A stretch of DNA of 64,000 bases. Origin: Streptomyces albireticuli (GTDB lineage Bacteria > Actinomycetota > Actinomycetes > Streptomycetales > Streptomycetaceae). The notes under the pieces were generated by a model. It searched no databases, was not told where the DNA came from, and saw only the letters and a program-made list of their open reading frames with translations. The stretch covers positions 6,596,501 through 6,660,500 of the forward strand of contig NZ_CP021744.1 of the NCBI RefSeq assembly GCF_002192455.1. The letters are read 5' to 3'. Positions 9,487-17,481 of this stretch are shown here, piece after piece (the stretch's first letter is position 1; each line of letters starts with the position of its first letter). Made by a program: the position numbers and the translations under genes.

Positions 9487-10878
9487 TCAGGATTTGGGGG
9501 ATACGGGCCAGGCCGTGGCGCCACCGGTCACCGCCGCGGGCAGGACGGGGACGCGCGGCCGGGCGAGCCGGGCCGTGACGACGAGCGTGCCCTCCTCGAC
9601 CTGGTAGTCCAGCGGCAGGTCCAGGGCGCGCATCGCCGCGACCATCCCGGTGTTGGAGGACTGGGTGACGGCGTAGACGCTCTCGCAGCCCGCCTCGGCC
9701 GCCAGGGCCACCAGCCTGCCGAGCAGTTCGCCGCCGACGCCGCGGCGCTGCCAGGCGTCCTCGACGAGCAGCGCCACCTCGGTCTCCTCGCCGTCCCACA
9801 GCAGGTGGCCGAGTGCCACCAGCCGGCCGGAGGAGGTGTGGGCGGCGAGCGTACGGCCGAAGCGGGGGCTCAGCAGGTGGCGCAGATAGCGGTCGGCGTC
9901 GCCGACCGGGCCGTGGTAGCGGCGGGCGAGCGTGGTGGCGGAGCAGCGGTCGTGCATCTCGCGCGCCGCGGCCAGGTCGCCGGTGCCGGCCCGCCGGACG
10001 GTGATCTCGTTGCCCTCGGGCAGCGTCAGCACGTCGCTGCGCGGCGGCACCCGCGGGCCCAGCCGGGAATCCAGCTCGACCAGCGCGCGGGCGCGGGCGA
10101 ACTCGGTGGGGGTGAAGGGCAGGTACGGGCGCTCGATGGTGATCGTTCCGCCGGAGGGGTCGGGCAGCCGCAGCACGGTGTCCTCCCACAGCCCCTCGGC
10201 CGGCACCGGGTCGGCCGGCGCGCCGTTGCGCGGGGAGCGGGCCGGGGTGGAGCGGATGGTGCAGCGGCCGAACAGCTGCCGCAGCGCGAGCGGGAGCTCG
10301 GCGGCGTCGAGGGCCGTGCGGGTGGCGAGGGTGAGCGCCCGGGTCGGGGCGTCGACGAGGTCGTGGGCGTCGGCCCGCTCCAGCCAGGTGGCGCTGCCGC
10401 CGCCGGCGGCCGCGGCCTCCTTCAGCTCGGCGTCGGTCAGCGCCTCCGGGGCGCGCAGCAGCAGCTCGTCCACGGCGCCGTCGGCCAGCGGGTGGGTCTG
10501 GAGGGCGAGGATGTCCACGTGGTGGCGGGCGAGGGCCAGGCAGAGCGCGGCCAGGCTGCCGGGCTCGTCGCGCACGGTCGTGCGCATCCGCCAGAGGGCG
10601 GTGCCGCCGCCGGGCGCGCCGGGCGCCACGGCCACGGTCTCCTGGGCGGCCGGTTCCCGCGCGGCGTCGCGCCGCGCCCACCAGGTGTGGAAGCCGGTCG
10701 CGGCCAGCAGGGCCGCGGCGGAGGCGACGAGGACGGCCGGCCCGTCCGGACCGTGCGCCACCGTGTTGGCCACGCAGTCGGCGGTGGCGACCGCCGTGAA
10801 CAGCGCGGCCAGCTCGACCACGTCCCGGCGCCAGTGAGGAGTGCGGTGGGGTCGCTTCGCTCGGGTCTCGTCGGTCAT
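9487..10878 (-). CDS. Membrane-anchored ACT-GNAT protein
   Basis: A 463-aa protein with an uncommon order of parts. Two predicted membrane helices (residues ~22-38 and ~47-67) come first. An ACT-like regulatory domain follows (~97-170, TTVRDEPGSLAALCLALARH). A C-terminal GNAT acetyltransferase domain (~290-445) has the acetyl-CoA loop QRRGVGGELLG at 377-387. ACT domains usually bind amino acids, so the acetylation may be gated by one. The substrate could be a protein lysine or a small molecule. The start at 10878 has an AAGGTGGG site; longer reading frames in this phase run antisense through the oxidoreductase gene and are not real. Confidence 0.88.
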   Translation of the reverse strand: MTDETRAKRPHRTPHWRRDVVELAALFTAVATADCVANTVAHGPDGPAVLVASAAALLAATGFHTWWARRDAAREPAAQETVAVAPGAPGGGTALWRMRTTVRDEPGSLAALCLALARHHVDILALQTHPLADGAVDELLLRAPEALTDAELKEAAAAGGGSATWLERADAHDLVDAPTRALTLATRTALDAAELPLALRQLFGRCTIRSTPARSPRNGAPADPVPAEGLWEDTVLRLPDPSGGTITIERPYLPFTPTEFARARALVELDSRLGPRVPPRSDVLTLPEGNEITVRRAGTGDLAAAREMHDRCSATTLARRYHGPVGDADRYLRHLLSPRFGRTLAAHTSSGRLVALGHLLWDGEETEVALLVEDAWQRRGVGGELLGRLVALAAEAGCESVYAVTQSSNTGMVAAMRALDLPLDYQVEEGTLVVTARLARPRVPVLPAAVTGGATAWPVSPKS

Positions 10879-11012
10879 GGACCCACCTTGACCGAGCGGT
10901 GTTGCGTGATCACAAACAGCTTGTGACCGATGGGTAAAGCACGGCTCTTGTCGGTATCCGTCCGGTTTCCGGCGCGTTCCCCGGCCGGGCTTCCGGGGCG
11001 TGCTTCCCGGCC

Positions 11013-12398
11013 CTACTCCGGGGTGTCGCCCGAACGGAGGTCGGCGAGCGCGTCCTCCACGCCTCGGTGGAAGGTCGGATAGGCGTAGACCATGTGCCGC
11101 AGCGCCTCGACCGGCACCCCGGCCTGCACGGCGACGGCCAGGCCGTACATCACCTCGCCGCCCGCCGGGCCGATCGTGGTGGCCCCGACGAGGACCCCGC
11201 GGTCCACGTCCTCGACCAGCTTCACCAGGCCCTCGTTGCCCGCCTTGTGGATCCAGCCGCGCGCCGAGGACGGCACCTGGGCCAGGCCGGTGCGCACCCG
11301 CAGCCCCTTCTCCCGGGCCTGCCTCTCCGTCAGGCCCACCGCCCCCACCTCCGGGTCGGTGAACGTCACCCTCGGCAGCGCGCGGTAGTCCGCCGCCGGG
11401 CCCGGCTCGCCGAGCACCGCCCGCACCACGATCTCCGCCTCGTACATCGCGACATGGGTGAACGCGCCGTGCCCCGTCACATCGCCCACGCCCCACAGCC
11501 CGGGCGCCGCCAGCAGCCGGGCGTCCACCGGCAGCGCGCGGGCCCGCGGGTCCAGGCCCACGGTCTCCAGGCCCAGGCCGGTGAGGTCCACCCGGCGGCC
11601 CGTGGCCACCAGCAGCCGGTCGGCCGTGACGTCGTTGCCGCTCTCCAGGGTGACGGTGAAGGTGTCGCCGTGGTGGCGCACCCCGGTCGCCCGCGCTCCC
11701 GTCCGCGCGACCACCCCGTCCCGGCGCAGCACCTTCGCCAGCAGCTCGCCCGCCTCCGGCTCCTCCGAGGGGAGCAGCCCGTCCATGGCCTCCACGACCT
11801 CGACGCGGGTGCCGAACCGGGCGAAGACCTGGGCGAGCTCCAGCCCGATCGCGCCCCCGCCGAGGACGGTCAGCGAGCGCGGCGGCTCCTTCGCGGCGAT
11901 CGCGTCCCGGTTGGTCCAGAAGGGCACCTCGGACAGCCCCGGCACCGGCGGCACGGAGGGCTTGGTGCCCGTGGCGACGACCACCCCGAGCCGGGCCTGG
12001 AACTCGCCGCCGCCGGGGCCGTCCACCACCACCCGGCCGGGGCCCGCCAGCCTGCCGCGCCCGCGGGCCAGCCGGCCGCCCTTGCCGGTGAAACGGTCGG
12101 CCGCCACCTGGTCGTTCCAGTCGTCCGTGGCCTCGTCCCGGATCCGGCCGGCCACCGGCGCCCAGTCGGGCTCGACCCGCGCCGCGCCGGCCATGCCCGG
12201 CACCCGCCGCGCCTCCGCGAGCAGGTTCCCGGCCCGGATCATCATCTTGCTCGGCACGCATCCCCAGTACGGGCACTCGCCGCCGACCAGCTCCGCCTCG
12301 ACGCCGACCACGCTCAGCCCGGCCTCGGCCAGCCGCCCGGCCACGTGCTCACCGCCCGGCCCCATGCCGATGACGACGACATCCACCTGCTCGGCCAT
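11013..12398 (-). CDS. FAD-dependent pyridine nucleotide-disulfide oxidoreductase
   Basis: A 461-aa flavoprotein of the dihydrolipoamide dehydrogenase/mercuric reductase family. It has FAD-binding GMGPGG (11-16) and a redox-active disulfide C42-x4-C47 (GGECPYWGCVPSK). An NAD(P)-binding loop, VLGGGAIGLELAQVFARFG, follows. The C-terminal dimerisation segment reads YAYPTFHRGVEDAL, so the usual catalytic His of HPT is Tyr. That argues against true lipoamide dehydrogenase. No 2-oxoacid dehydrogenase genes are nearby. The start at 12398 is supported by GGGAGG 9 nt upstream. The electron acceptor is unknown. Confidence 0.93.
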   Translation of the reverse strand: MAEQVDVVVIGMGPGGEHVAGRLAEAGLSVVGVEAELVGGECPYWGCVPSKMMIRAGNLLAEARRVPGMAGAARVEPDWAPVAGRIRDEATDDWNDQVAADRFTGKGGRLARGRGRLAGPGRVVVDGPGGGEFQARLGVVVATGTKPSVPPVPGLSEVPFWTNRDAIAAKEPPRSLTVLGGGAIGLELAQVFARFGTRVEVVEAMDGLLPSEEPEAGELLAKVLRRDGVVARTGARATGVRHHGDTFTVTLESGNDVTADRLLVATGRRVDLTGLGLETVGLDPRARALPVDARLLAAPGLWGVGDVTGHGAFTHVAMYEAEIVVRAVLGEPGPAADYRALPRVTFTDPEVGAVGLTERQAREKGLRVRTGLAQVPSSARGWIHKAGNEGLVKLVEDVDRGVLVGATTIGPAGGEVMYGLAVAVQAGVPVEALRHMVYAYPTFHRGVEDALADLRSGDTPE

Positions 12399-12461
12399 GA
12401 CACCGGACCTCCCGCTCGCACCGCTGGGCCGCTCCCACCTTCCCACCGGCGCCCCGGGGCG

Positions 12462-14042
12462 TCACTGTCCGACGCGCCCCGGCTGGAGCACCTTGGTGAA
12501 CAGCACCGCGCCCCGCTCGTCACGCAGCCGTACGGTCAGCTCGGCGCCGTCGCCCGCGATCGCCACCTCGCCGAAGAACTGGCTGTCCCGGCCCGGCGGG
12601 ACGTTCGCCGTGGCGGGGGCCTTGAGGAAGACCCGCTCGGGGCCGAAGGTGGCGTCCAGGGCGTTGGCCGGGAAGCCGCCCGCGTTGAGCGGGCCCGACA
12701 CGAACTCCCAGAAGGGCGCGAAGTCCTTGAACGCCGCGCGCGCCGGGTCGTAGTGCTGTGCCGAGGTGTAGTGGACGTCCGCGGTCAGCCAGACCGTGCC
12801 CGTGATCCGGCGGTGCTTGATGTGCCGCAGCAGCTCCGCGATCTGGAGCTCGCGGCCCAGCGGCGCCCCCGGGTCGCCCTGCGCCACCGCCTCGAAGTGC
12901 GCCGGGCCGTCCGTGACCACCAGCCCCAGCGGCATGTCGGAGGCGATCACCTTCCACACCGCCCGGGACGCCGCCAGCTCGCGCTTGAGCCAGGCCAGCT
13001 GGCGGGCGCCCAGGATGCCCTGGGCGTCGTCGGGCCGCCGGTTCGGGGAGTTGGCGTCGCGGTAGCTGCGCATGTCGAGGACGAAGACGTCCAGCAGCGG
13101 GCCGTGCCGCAGCACCCGGTAGAGCCGGCCGTCGCCGTCCGGGCGGCGGGCGGAGAGGGGGAAGTACTCGCCGAAGGCGCGCACCGAGCGGGCGGCGAGG
13201 ACGTCCACGTTCTTCTCGGTGTAGCGCGCGTCGTCCAGGATCTGGCCCGGGTACCAGTTGTTGCGCACCTCGTGGTCGTCCCACTGGACGATCGAGGGGA
13301 CCTGGGCGTTGAAGCGCCGGAGGTTGTCGTCCAGGAGGTTGTAGCGGAAGGCGCCGCGGAACTCCGCGAGCGTCTCGGCGACCTTGGACTTCTCCTCCGT
13401 GGTGACGTTCCGCCAGACGCCGCCGCCGGGCAGGGCGACGGTCGGCGGGATCGGGCTGTCGGCGTAGATGTTGTCGCCGCTGCACAGGAAGAAGTCCGGG
13501 TCCAGGCGGCGCATGTGCTCGTAGATCCGGTAGCCGCCGAGGTCGGGGTTGATGCCCCAGCCCTGCCCGGCCAGGTCGCCCGACCACAGGAAGCGCACGT
13601 CGCGGCGGCGCTCCGGGGCCGTGCGGAAGGTGCCGCGCACCGGGCGGGAGGTGCGCCGCGGGTCGTCCGGGTCGGCGAGGGTGACCCGGTAGTGCACCTG
13701 CTCGCCGGGCGGCAGGCCGCGCAGCGCCGTACGGCCGGTGAAGTCGGTGTCCGGGCCGACGAGCGGGCCGGTCCAGCGGCGGACCCGGCGGAACGACTCG
13801 GTCGCCGAGGTCTCGACGATCATCCGGGCGGGGCGGTCCGCGCGCACCCAGACCAGGCCGGAGGAGGTCGTCACCTCACCGGCCTGCACGCCCCAGCCGG
13901 CCGACGGCCGGCCGGAGAGCGCCAGCGCGGGCGCGGCGGGCGCGGACAGCACCCCGCCTGCCGAGGCCACCGAGGCCGCCGCCGCGGCCGAGCCCCGCAG
14001 CACCGTCCGCCGGCCGACCGGGCGCCCGGATCCGTATGCCAT
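12462..14042 (-). CDS. Tat-exported PhoD-family alkaline phosphatase
   Basis: A 526-aa secreted metallophosphatase. The N-terminus has a twin-arginine signal (GRRTVLRG, residues 10-17) followed by a long Ala-rich stretch ending near APAALALSG, so it is exported folded. The N-terminal Fn3-like PhoD_N domain (~45-135) precedes the catalytic domain. Metal-binding motifs include WSGDLAGQGWG, CSGDNIYAD, WDDHEVRNNW and ADVHYTS. PhoD enzymes use Ca and Fe to release phosphate from phosphodiesters such as teichoic acids. The start has a perfect AGGAGG site at 7 nt. No PHO box was identified. Confidence 0.94.
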   Translation of the reverse strand: MAYGSGRPVGRRTVLRGSAAAAASVASAGGVLSAPAAPALALSGRPSAGWGVQAGEVTTSSGLVWVRADRPARMIVETSATESFRRVRRWTGPLVGPDTDFTGRTALRGLPPGEQVHYRVTLADPDDPRRTSRPVRGTFRTAPERRRDVRFLWSGDLAGQGWGINPDLGGYRIYEHMRRLDPDFFLCSGDNIYADSPIPPTVALPGGGVWRNVTTEEKSKVAETLAEFRGAFRYNLLDDNLRRFNAQVPSIVQWDDHEVRNNWYPGQILDDARYTEKNVDVLAARSVRAFGEYFPLSARRPDGDGRLYRVLRHGPLLDVFVLDMRSYRDANSPNRRPDDAQGILGARQLAWLKRELAASRAVWKVIASDMPLGLVVTDGPAHFEAVAQGDPGAPLGRELQIAELLRHIKHRRITGTVWLTADVHYTSAQHYDPARAAFKDFAPFWEFVSGPLNAGGFPANALDATFGPERVFLKAPATANVPPGRDSQFFGEVAIAGDGAELTVRLRDERGAVLFTKVLQPGRVGQ

Positions 14043-14150
14043 GAGCCAACCTCCTGTGTCCGGCCCGCCCCATCGGCCCCGGCCGCCTCCTCGTTACTAT
14101 CGGCGGCACATGCCCGGCAACGGAACACGCCGTGAACAACGGGCATACCA

Positions 14151-14180
14151 GGCCAGGAAGAGCCAGGAAGAGCCAGGAAG
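14151..14180 (+). repeat. Three tandem 10-bp repeats in the VOC gene leader
   Basis: Three near-identical copies of RGCCAGGAAG run back to back and end 10 nt before the GTG at 14191. Each contains an AGGAAG that resembles a Shine-Dalgarno sequence. Confidence 0.75.
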
Positions 14181-14190
14181 AGGGGGAACC

Positions 14191-14850
14191 GTGCCCGTCG
14201 ACGGACACGCCCATGTGCGCATCGCCCGCCCGTCCCGTGATCTCGCCGCCGCCGAGCGCTTCTGGACCGAGGGGCTCGGCCTGTCCGTGCTCTTCCGTCA
14301 CGAGGCCGCCGCGGACGCGCCGCCGCGGGAGGCCCACTCGCTGCTGATGCTCGGCTGGCCCGACGCCTCCTGGCACCTCGAACTGGTCGTCTCGGCCCAT
14401 GAGTTCATGGAGCCGGTGCCGACCGTGGAGGACCTGCTCGTCGTCTACGTCGCCGGGGAGGTGCCGCCCGAGCTGGTCGAGCGGCTGGAGGCGCACGGCG
14501 GCAAGCGCGTCCCGGCCCACAACCCCTACTGGGACACCTGGGGCGTCACGGTGGAGGACCCGGACGGCTACCGCCTGGTGCTCTCCACCCGTGACTGGTC
14601 CAACGCCGCCGCGCTGGAGAACGCCGCCGCGCCGGGCCCTCGGCCTGACCGCGTCAGCGTGACGTGTCGAGGACGACCCGCGCCACCAGCGCGGGGTCGT
14701 CGTTCATCGGCACGTGACCGCAGCCGGGCAACCGCACCAGCCGGGCGCCGGGGATCACCTTCTTGGCGCGGACGCCCTGGCGGCGCAGCAGCACCCGGTC
14801 GGCGGTGCCCCAGGCGACGGTCACCGGGACATCCGGCACGTCGTCGGTGA
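14191..14850 (+). CDS. VOC/glyoxalase-fold protein with run-on C-terminus
   Basis: Residues ~3-135 form a vicinal-oxygen-chelate domain (PVDGHAHVRIARPSRDLAAA through VEDPDGYRLVLSTRDWSN), probably a dimeric metalloenzyme or ligand-binding protein. The GTG start is preceded by AGGGGGA. The domain should stop near 14630. Instead the frame continues for ~65 Arg/Pro/Gly-rich codons and overlaps the convergent hydrolase gene by 197 bp. A TGA in another frame at 14646-14648 sits where the family normally ends, so an indel near the 3' end is likely. An in-frame ATG at 14110 would add 27 atypical residues. Confidence 0.75.
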   Translation: MPVDGHAHVRIARPSRDLAAAERFWTEGLGLSVLFRHEAAADAPPREAHSLLMLGWPDASWHLELVVSAHEFMEPVPTVEDLLVVYVAGEVPPELVERLEAHGGKRVPAHNPYWDTWGVTVEDPDGYRLVLSTRDWSNAAALENAAAPGPRPDRVSVTCRGRPAPPARGRRSSARDRSRATAPAGRRGSPSWRGRPGGAAAPGRRCPRRRSPGHPARRR

Positions 14851-15484
14851 AGAGCACCTCGCTGCCCGCGGTGAGCGTGGCCTCGAACCCGGTGGCCTCG
14901 CGCAGCGCCCGGGTCTCGGCGATCACCGCGTCGGGCGAACGGCGGCCGGGCCGGGCGTAGATGGAGCCGGTGAGCGCCGCCCGGCCCGCCGCCGTGCCGG
15001 CCAGCCGGGCCACCGCCCGCGGCGGCAGCGTCACGGCGCCGAGCCGCATCGCGCGCAGCACGGCGAACGCGTAGCGGCGCTCGCCCTCGGTCCAGAAGCC
15101 GCCGGGGGAGAGCGCCGTGACGCTCCGCACCAGCTTGTCGCGGCCGAGCAGCAGGGCGAGCAGCCCGCCCAGGGAGTTGCCCGCCACGTGCGGCCGGTCG
15201 AGGTCCAGGGCCTCGAACAGGGCGCCCAGGACGGGGACCACGTGGGCGAGGTCGTAGGGGATCCCGTCGGCCAGCGCGGGGGAGCGGCCGAAGCCCGGCA
15301 GGTCGACGGCGATGACGTCGCGCTCGGCGGCGAGGATCGAGGTGACCGGGTCCCAGGCCTGGAGGTGGTGGCCGATGCCGTGCAGCAGGACGAGGGGTTC
15401 CCCGCCGCCGTGCCGTTCGTAGGACACCTCGACCGTGCGTGTCCCGTTGGGGGTGCCGATGGGGAAGGCGACCGTGTCGGCCAT
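14654..15484 (-). CDS. Alpha/beta hydrolase
   Basis: A 276-aa alpha/beta hydrolase. The oxyanion segment is LVLLHGIGHH (31-40), the nucleophile elbow GNSLGG contains S104, a later acid is in AWGTADRVL, and the catalytic His is in LPGCGHVPMNDDP. The size and cap layout fit C-C hydrolases, esterases or haloperoxidase-like enzymes. The start at 15484 follows GAGGAG at 5 nt; longer versions upstream lack support. It is divergent from the ECF41 sigma factor gene 185 bp away, so it may be a target of that sigma factor. Confidence 0.92.
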   Translation of the reverse strand: MADTVAFPIGTPNGTRTVEVSYERHGGGEPLVLLHGIGHHLQAWDPVTSILAAERDVIAVDLPGFGRSPALADGIPYDLAHVVPVLGALFEALDLDRPHVAGNSLGGLLALLLGRDKLVRSVTALSPGGFWTEGERRYAFAVLRAMRLGAVTLPPRAVARLAGTAAGRAALTGSIYARPGRRSPDAVIAETRALREATGFEATLTAGSEVLFTDDVPDVPVTVAWGTADRVLLRRQGVRAKKVIPGARLVRLPGCGHVPMNDDPALVARVVLDTSR

Positions 15485-15669
15485 GGAGGCTCCTCGTCGT
15501 CCGCTCGTGATCCGTCGTCCGCGACAGGTTGTAGACAGGATGTCAGCAACGGTTACCGCGGGGTAGACCCTGTTCGATACCGCGCCTGGTCCGCGTCCGG
15601 TCCGCGGTCGGGGCGGCCTGGCCGGGGCTCGTCTGGACAAGCGCGCGTCCGTTCCGCTGGGATGGGACC

Positions 15670-16554
15670 GTGACCGCACGTGAGACCGTCCTGGACGCCT
15701 TCGAGGAGCACCGCTCCCTGCTGACCGGAGTCGCGTACCGCATGCTCGGCGGGTCCGCGGACGCCGAGGACGTCGTCCAGGAGGCGTGGCTGCGCTGGTC
15801 CGCCGCCGACCGCGACGACGTGCGCGACACCCGCGGCTATCTCGTACGGGTCACCACCCGGCTGGCCCTCGACCGGCTCCGGCAGGCGCGGGTCCGCCGC
15901 GAGGCCTACGTCGGGCCGTGGCTCCCCGAGCCGGTCGCCACCGACCTCGGCACGACCGTGCCCGACACCGCGGAGCGGGCCGTGCTGGCCGACTCCGTCT
16001 CGCTCGCCGTGCTGGTCGTCCTGGAGTCCCTCTCCCCGCTGGAGCGCGCGGTCTTCGTGCTCCGCGAGGCCTTCGGCTTCCCCCACCAGGAGATCGCCGA
16101 GGTCCTCGACCGCTCGGAGGCGGCCGTCCGCCAGCTCGCCGGCCGGGCCCGCCGCCACGTCGAGGAGCGCCGGCCGCGCTTCACCGCGGACCCGGGCCTC
16201 CGGCGCGACCTCACCGAGCGGTTCCTGGCCGCCGCCACCGGCGGCAGCATCGAGCGGATGCTGGAGCTCCTCGCCCCGGACGTGCGCCTGGTCGGCGACA
16301 GCGGCGGCAAGGCCAAGGGCCCCCTGCGCGTCATCGAGACCGCCGACAAGGTGGCGCGCTTCCTCCTCGCCGTGGCGCGGCCGGCGCCGCCCGAGCCGGA
16401 GTACCGCCTCATGGAGATCAACGGCGGTCCGGCGCTGCTGGTCCTGTCCCGCGGCCGGCCGGACACCGTCCTCGGCCTCGACGTGGCCGACGGCCGCGTC
16501 ACCGCCGTCTACCTCCAGCGCAATCCCGACAAGCTCATGGGGCTCCTCCCATAG
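15670..16554 (+). CDS. ECF41-type RNA polymerase sigma factor with SnoaL-like C-terminal domain
   Basis: A 294-aa extracytoplasmic-function sigma factor. Region 2 (~10-75) includes YRMLGGSADAEDVVQEAWLR and region 4 (~110-165) includes LSPLERAVFVLREAFGF. A ~120-aa NTF2/SnoaL-like extension follows and carries the ECF41 hallmarks: WLPEP at 84-88, DSGGK at 210-214 and NPDKL at 285-289. In this group the fused C-terminal domain replaces a separate anti-sigma factor and modulates activity. The GTG start follows a GGGA site. Neighbouring oxidoreductase or hydrolase genes are typical partners; here an alpha/beta hydrolase is divergent and an SDR gene is convergent. Confidence 0.94.
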   Translation: MTARETVLDAFEEHRSLLTGVAYRMLGGSADAEDVVQEAWLRWSAADRDDVRDTRGYLVRVTTRLALDRLRQARVRREAYVGPWLPEPVATDLGTTVPDTAERAVLADSVSLAVLVVLESLSPLERAVFVLREAFGFPHQEIAEVLDRSEAAVRQLAGRARRHVEERRPRFTADPGLRRDLTERFLAAATGGSIERMLELLAPDVRLVGDSGGKAKGPLRVIETADKVARFLLAVARPAPPEPEYRLMEINGGPALLVLSRGRPDTVLGLDVADGRVTAVYLQRNPDKLMGLLP

Positions 16555-16568
16555 GCCGCGCCCGCCGG

Positions 16569-17315
16569 TCACAGCCCGCCGGCCACCCGCAGGACGGCCC
16601 CGGTGGTGTACGACGCCTCCGGGGACAGCAGCCAGGCGACCGCGCCGGCGACCTCCTCCGGCTCGCCCGGCCGGCCCATCGGCACCCGGCCGGCGTTCCG
16701 CCACGGCCGCTCCGGGTCGCCCATCGCCGCGTGGATGTCGGTGACGATCATCCCGGGCTGCACGGAGTTGACGCGGACGCCCTCCGCGGCGAGCTCCTTG
16801 GACAGGCCCATGGTCATCGCGTCCACGGCCGCCTTGCTCGCCGCGTAGTGCACGTACTCACCGGGGGAGCCCAGCGTGGCGGCGCCCGAGGAGATGTTCA
16901 CGATCGCCCCGCCCGGTCCGCCGTGACGGGTCGACAGCTCCAGGGCCGCGCGCCGGGCGCAGATCAGCGCGCCCGTGACGTTGACGTCCACGACCCGGCG
17001 TATCCGCTCCACGGGCGCCTCGGTGAACCGGCCCAGCAGGCCGGTGATCCCCGCGTTGTTCACCAGGCCGGTGACGGGCCCCAGCTTCTCCCGCACCTCG
17101 TCGAAGAGGGCGTCGACCTCGCTCTCGACGCTGGTGTCGGCCCGGACGGCCACACAGCCGACGCCCAGGGCGCGGACCGCCTCGGCCGTCGCCTCGGCGG
17201 CCTCCCGCGCCCGCTCGTAGCCGATGCCGACGGCGTGGCCGTCCCGGGCCAGGCGCAGCGCCACCGCCGCGCCGATGCCCCTGCTGCCGCCCGTGACCAC
17301 GGTGACCTGGCCCAT
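16569..17315 (-). CDS. SDR family NAD(P)-dependent oxidoreductase
   Basis: A 248-aa classical short-chain dehydrogenase/reductase. The cofactor motif TGGSRGIG is at 8-15, NNAG at ~86-89, the catalytic Ser at ~142, and YxxxK at Y157-K161 (VHYAASKAA). The ATG at 17315 is preferred over the GTG 6 nt upstream because AAGGAG then has 7-nt spacing. The substrate is unknown; FabG-like reductases look the same. It is divergent from the GntR regulator across an intergenic region with a perfect palindrome, so it may share that control. Confidence 0.93.
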   Translation of the reverse strand: MGQVTVVTGGSRGIGAAVALRLARDGHAVGIGYERAREAAEATAEAVRALGVGCVAVRADTSVESEVDALFDEVREKLGPVTGLVNNAGITGLLGRFTEAPVERIRRVVDVNVTGALICARRAALELSTRHGGPGGAIVNISSGAATLGSPGEYVHYAASKAAVDAMTMGLSKELAAEGVRVNSVQPGMIVTDIHAAMGDPERPWRNAGRVPMGRPGEPEEVAGAVAWLLSPEASYTTGAVLRVAGGL

Positions 17316-17383
17316 GCGCACACTCCTTGTCGCACCATCGGATGATCAGTGACCGTATCCGACCCTCCGGGGAAGGAAAGGCA

Positions 17384-17397
17384 TTGGTCTTGACCAA
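17384..17397. promoter_or_regulatory. DasR-like (dre) palindromic operator
   Basis: TTGGTCTTGACCAA is a 14-bp palindrome apart from the central TT. It matches 11 of 12 core bases of the dre element TGGTCTAGACCA recognised by the GntR/HutC regulator DasR. It overlaps the -35 box of the adjacent GntR gene, so the bound protein would block transcription. Confidence 0.65.
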
Positions 17398-17418
17398 GTC
17401 TGTGCGCCGTCCTATGGT
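17390..17418 (+). promoter_or_regulatory. Promoter of the GntR regulator gene
   Basis: TTGACC (17390-17395), a 17-nt spacer and TATGGT (17413-17418) form a good vegetative-type promoter. The start would be near 17425, giving a ~57-nt leader that contains an AT-rich CTTTAATAAAG (17439-17449). Confidence 0.7.
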
Positions 17419-17481
17419 CGCAGGCATACTGCAACAACCTTTAATAAAGAAGCGCGCGAAAAGCCTTTGCGGAGGATCAGG

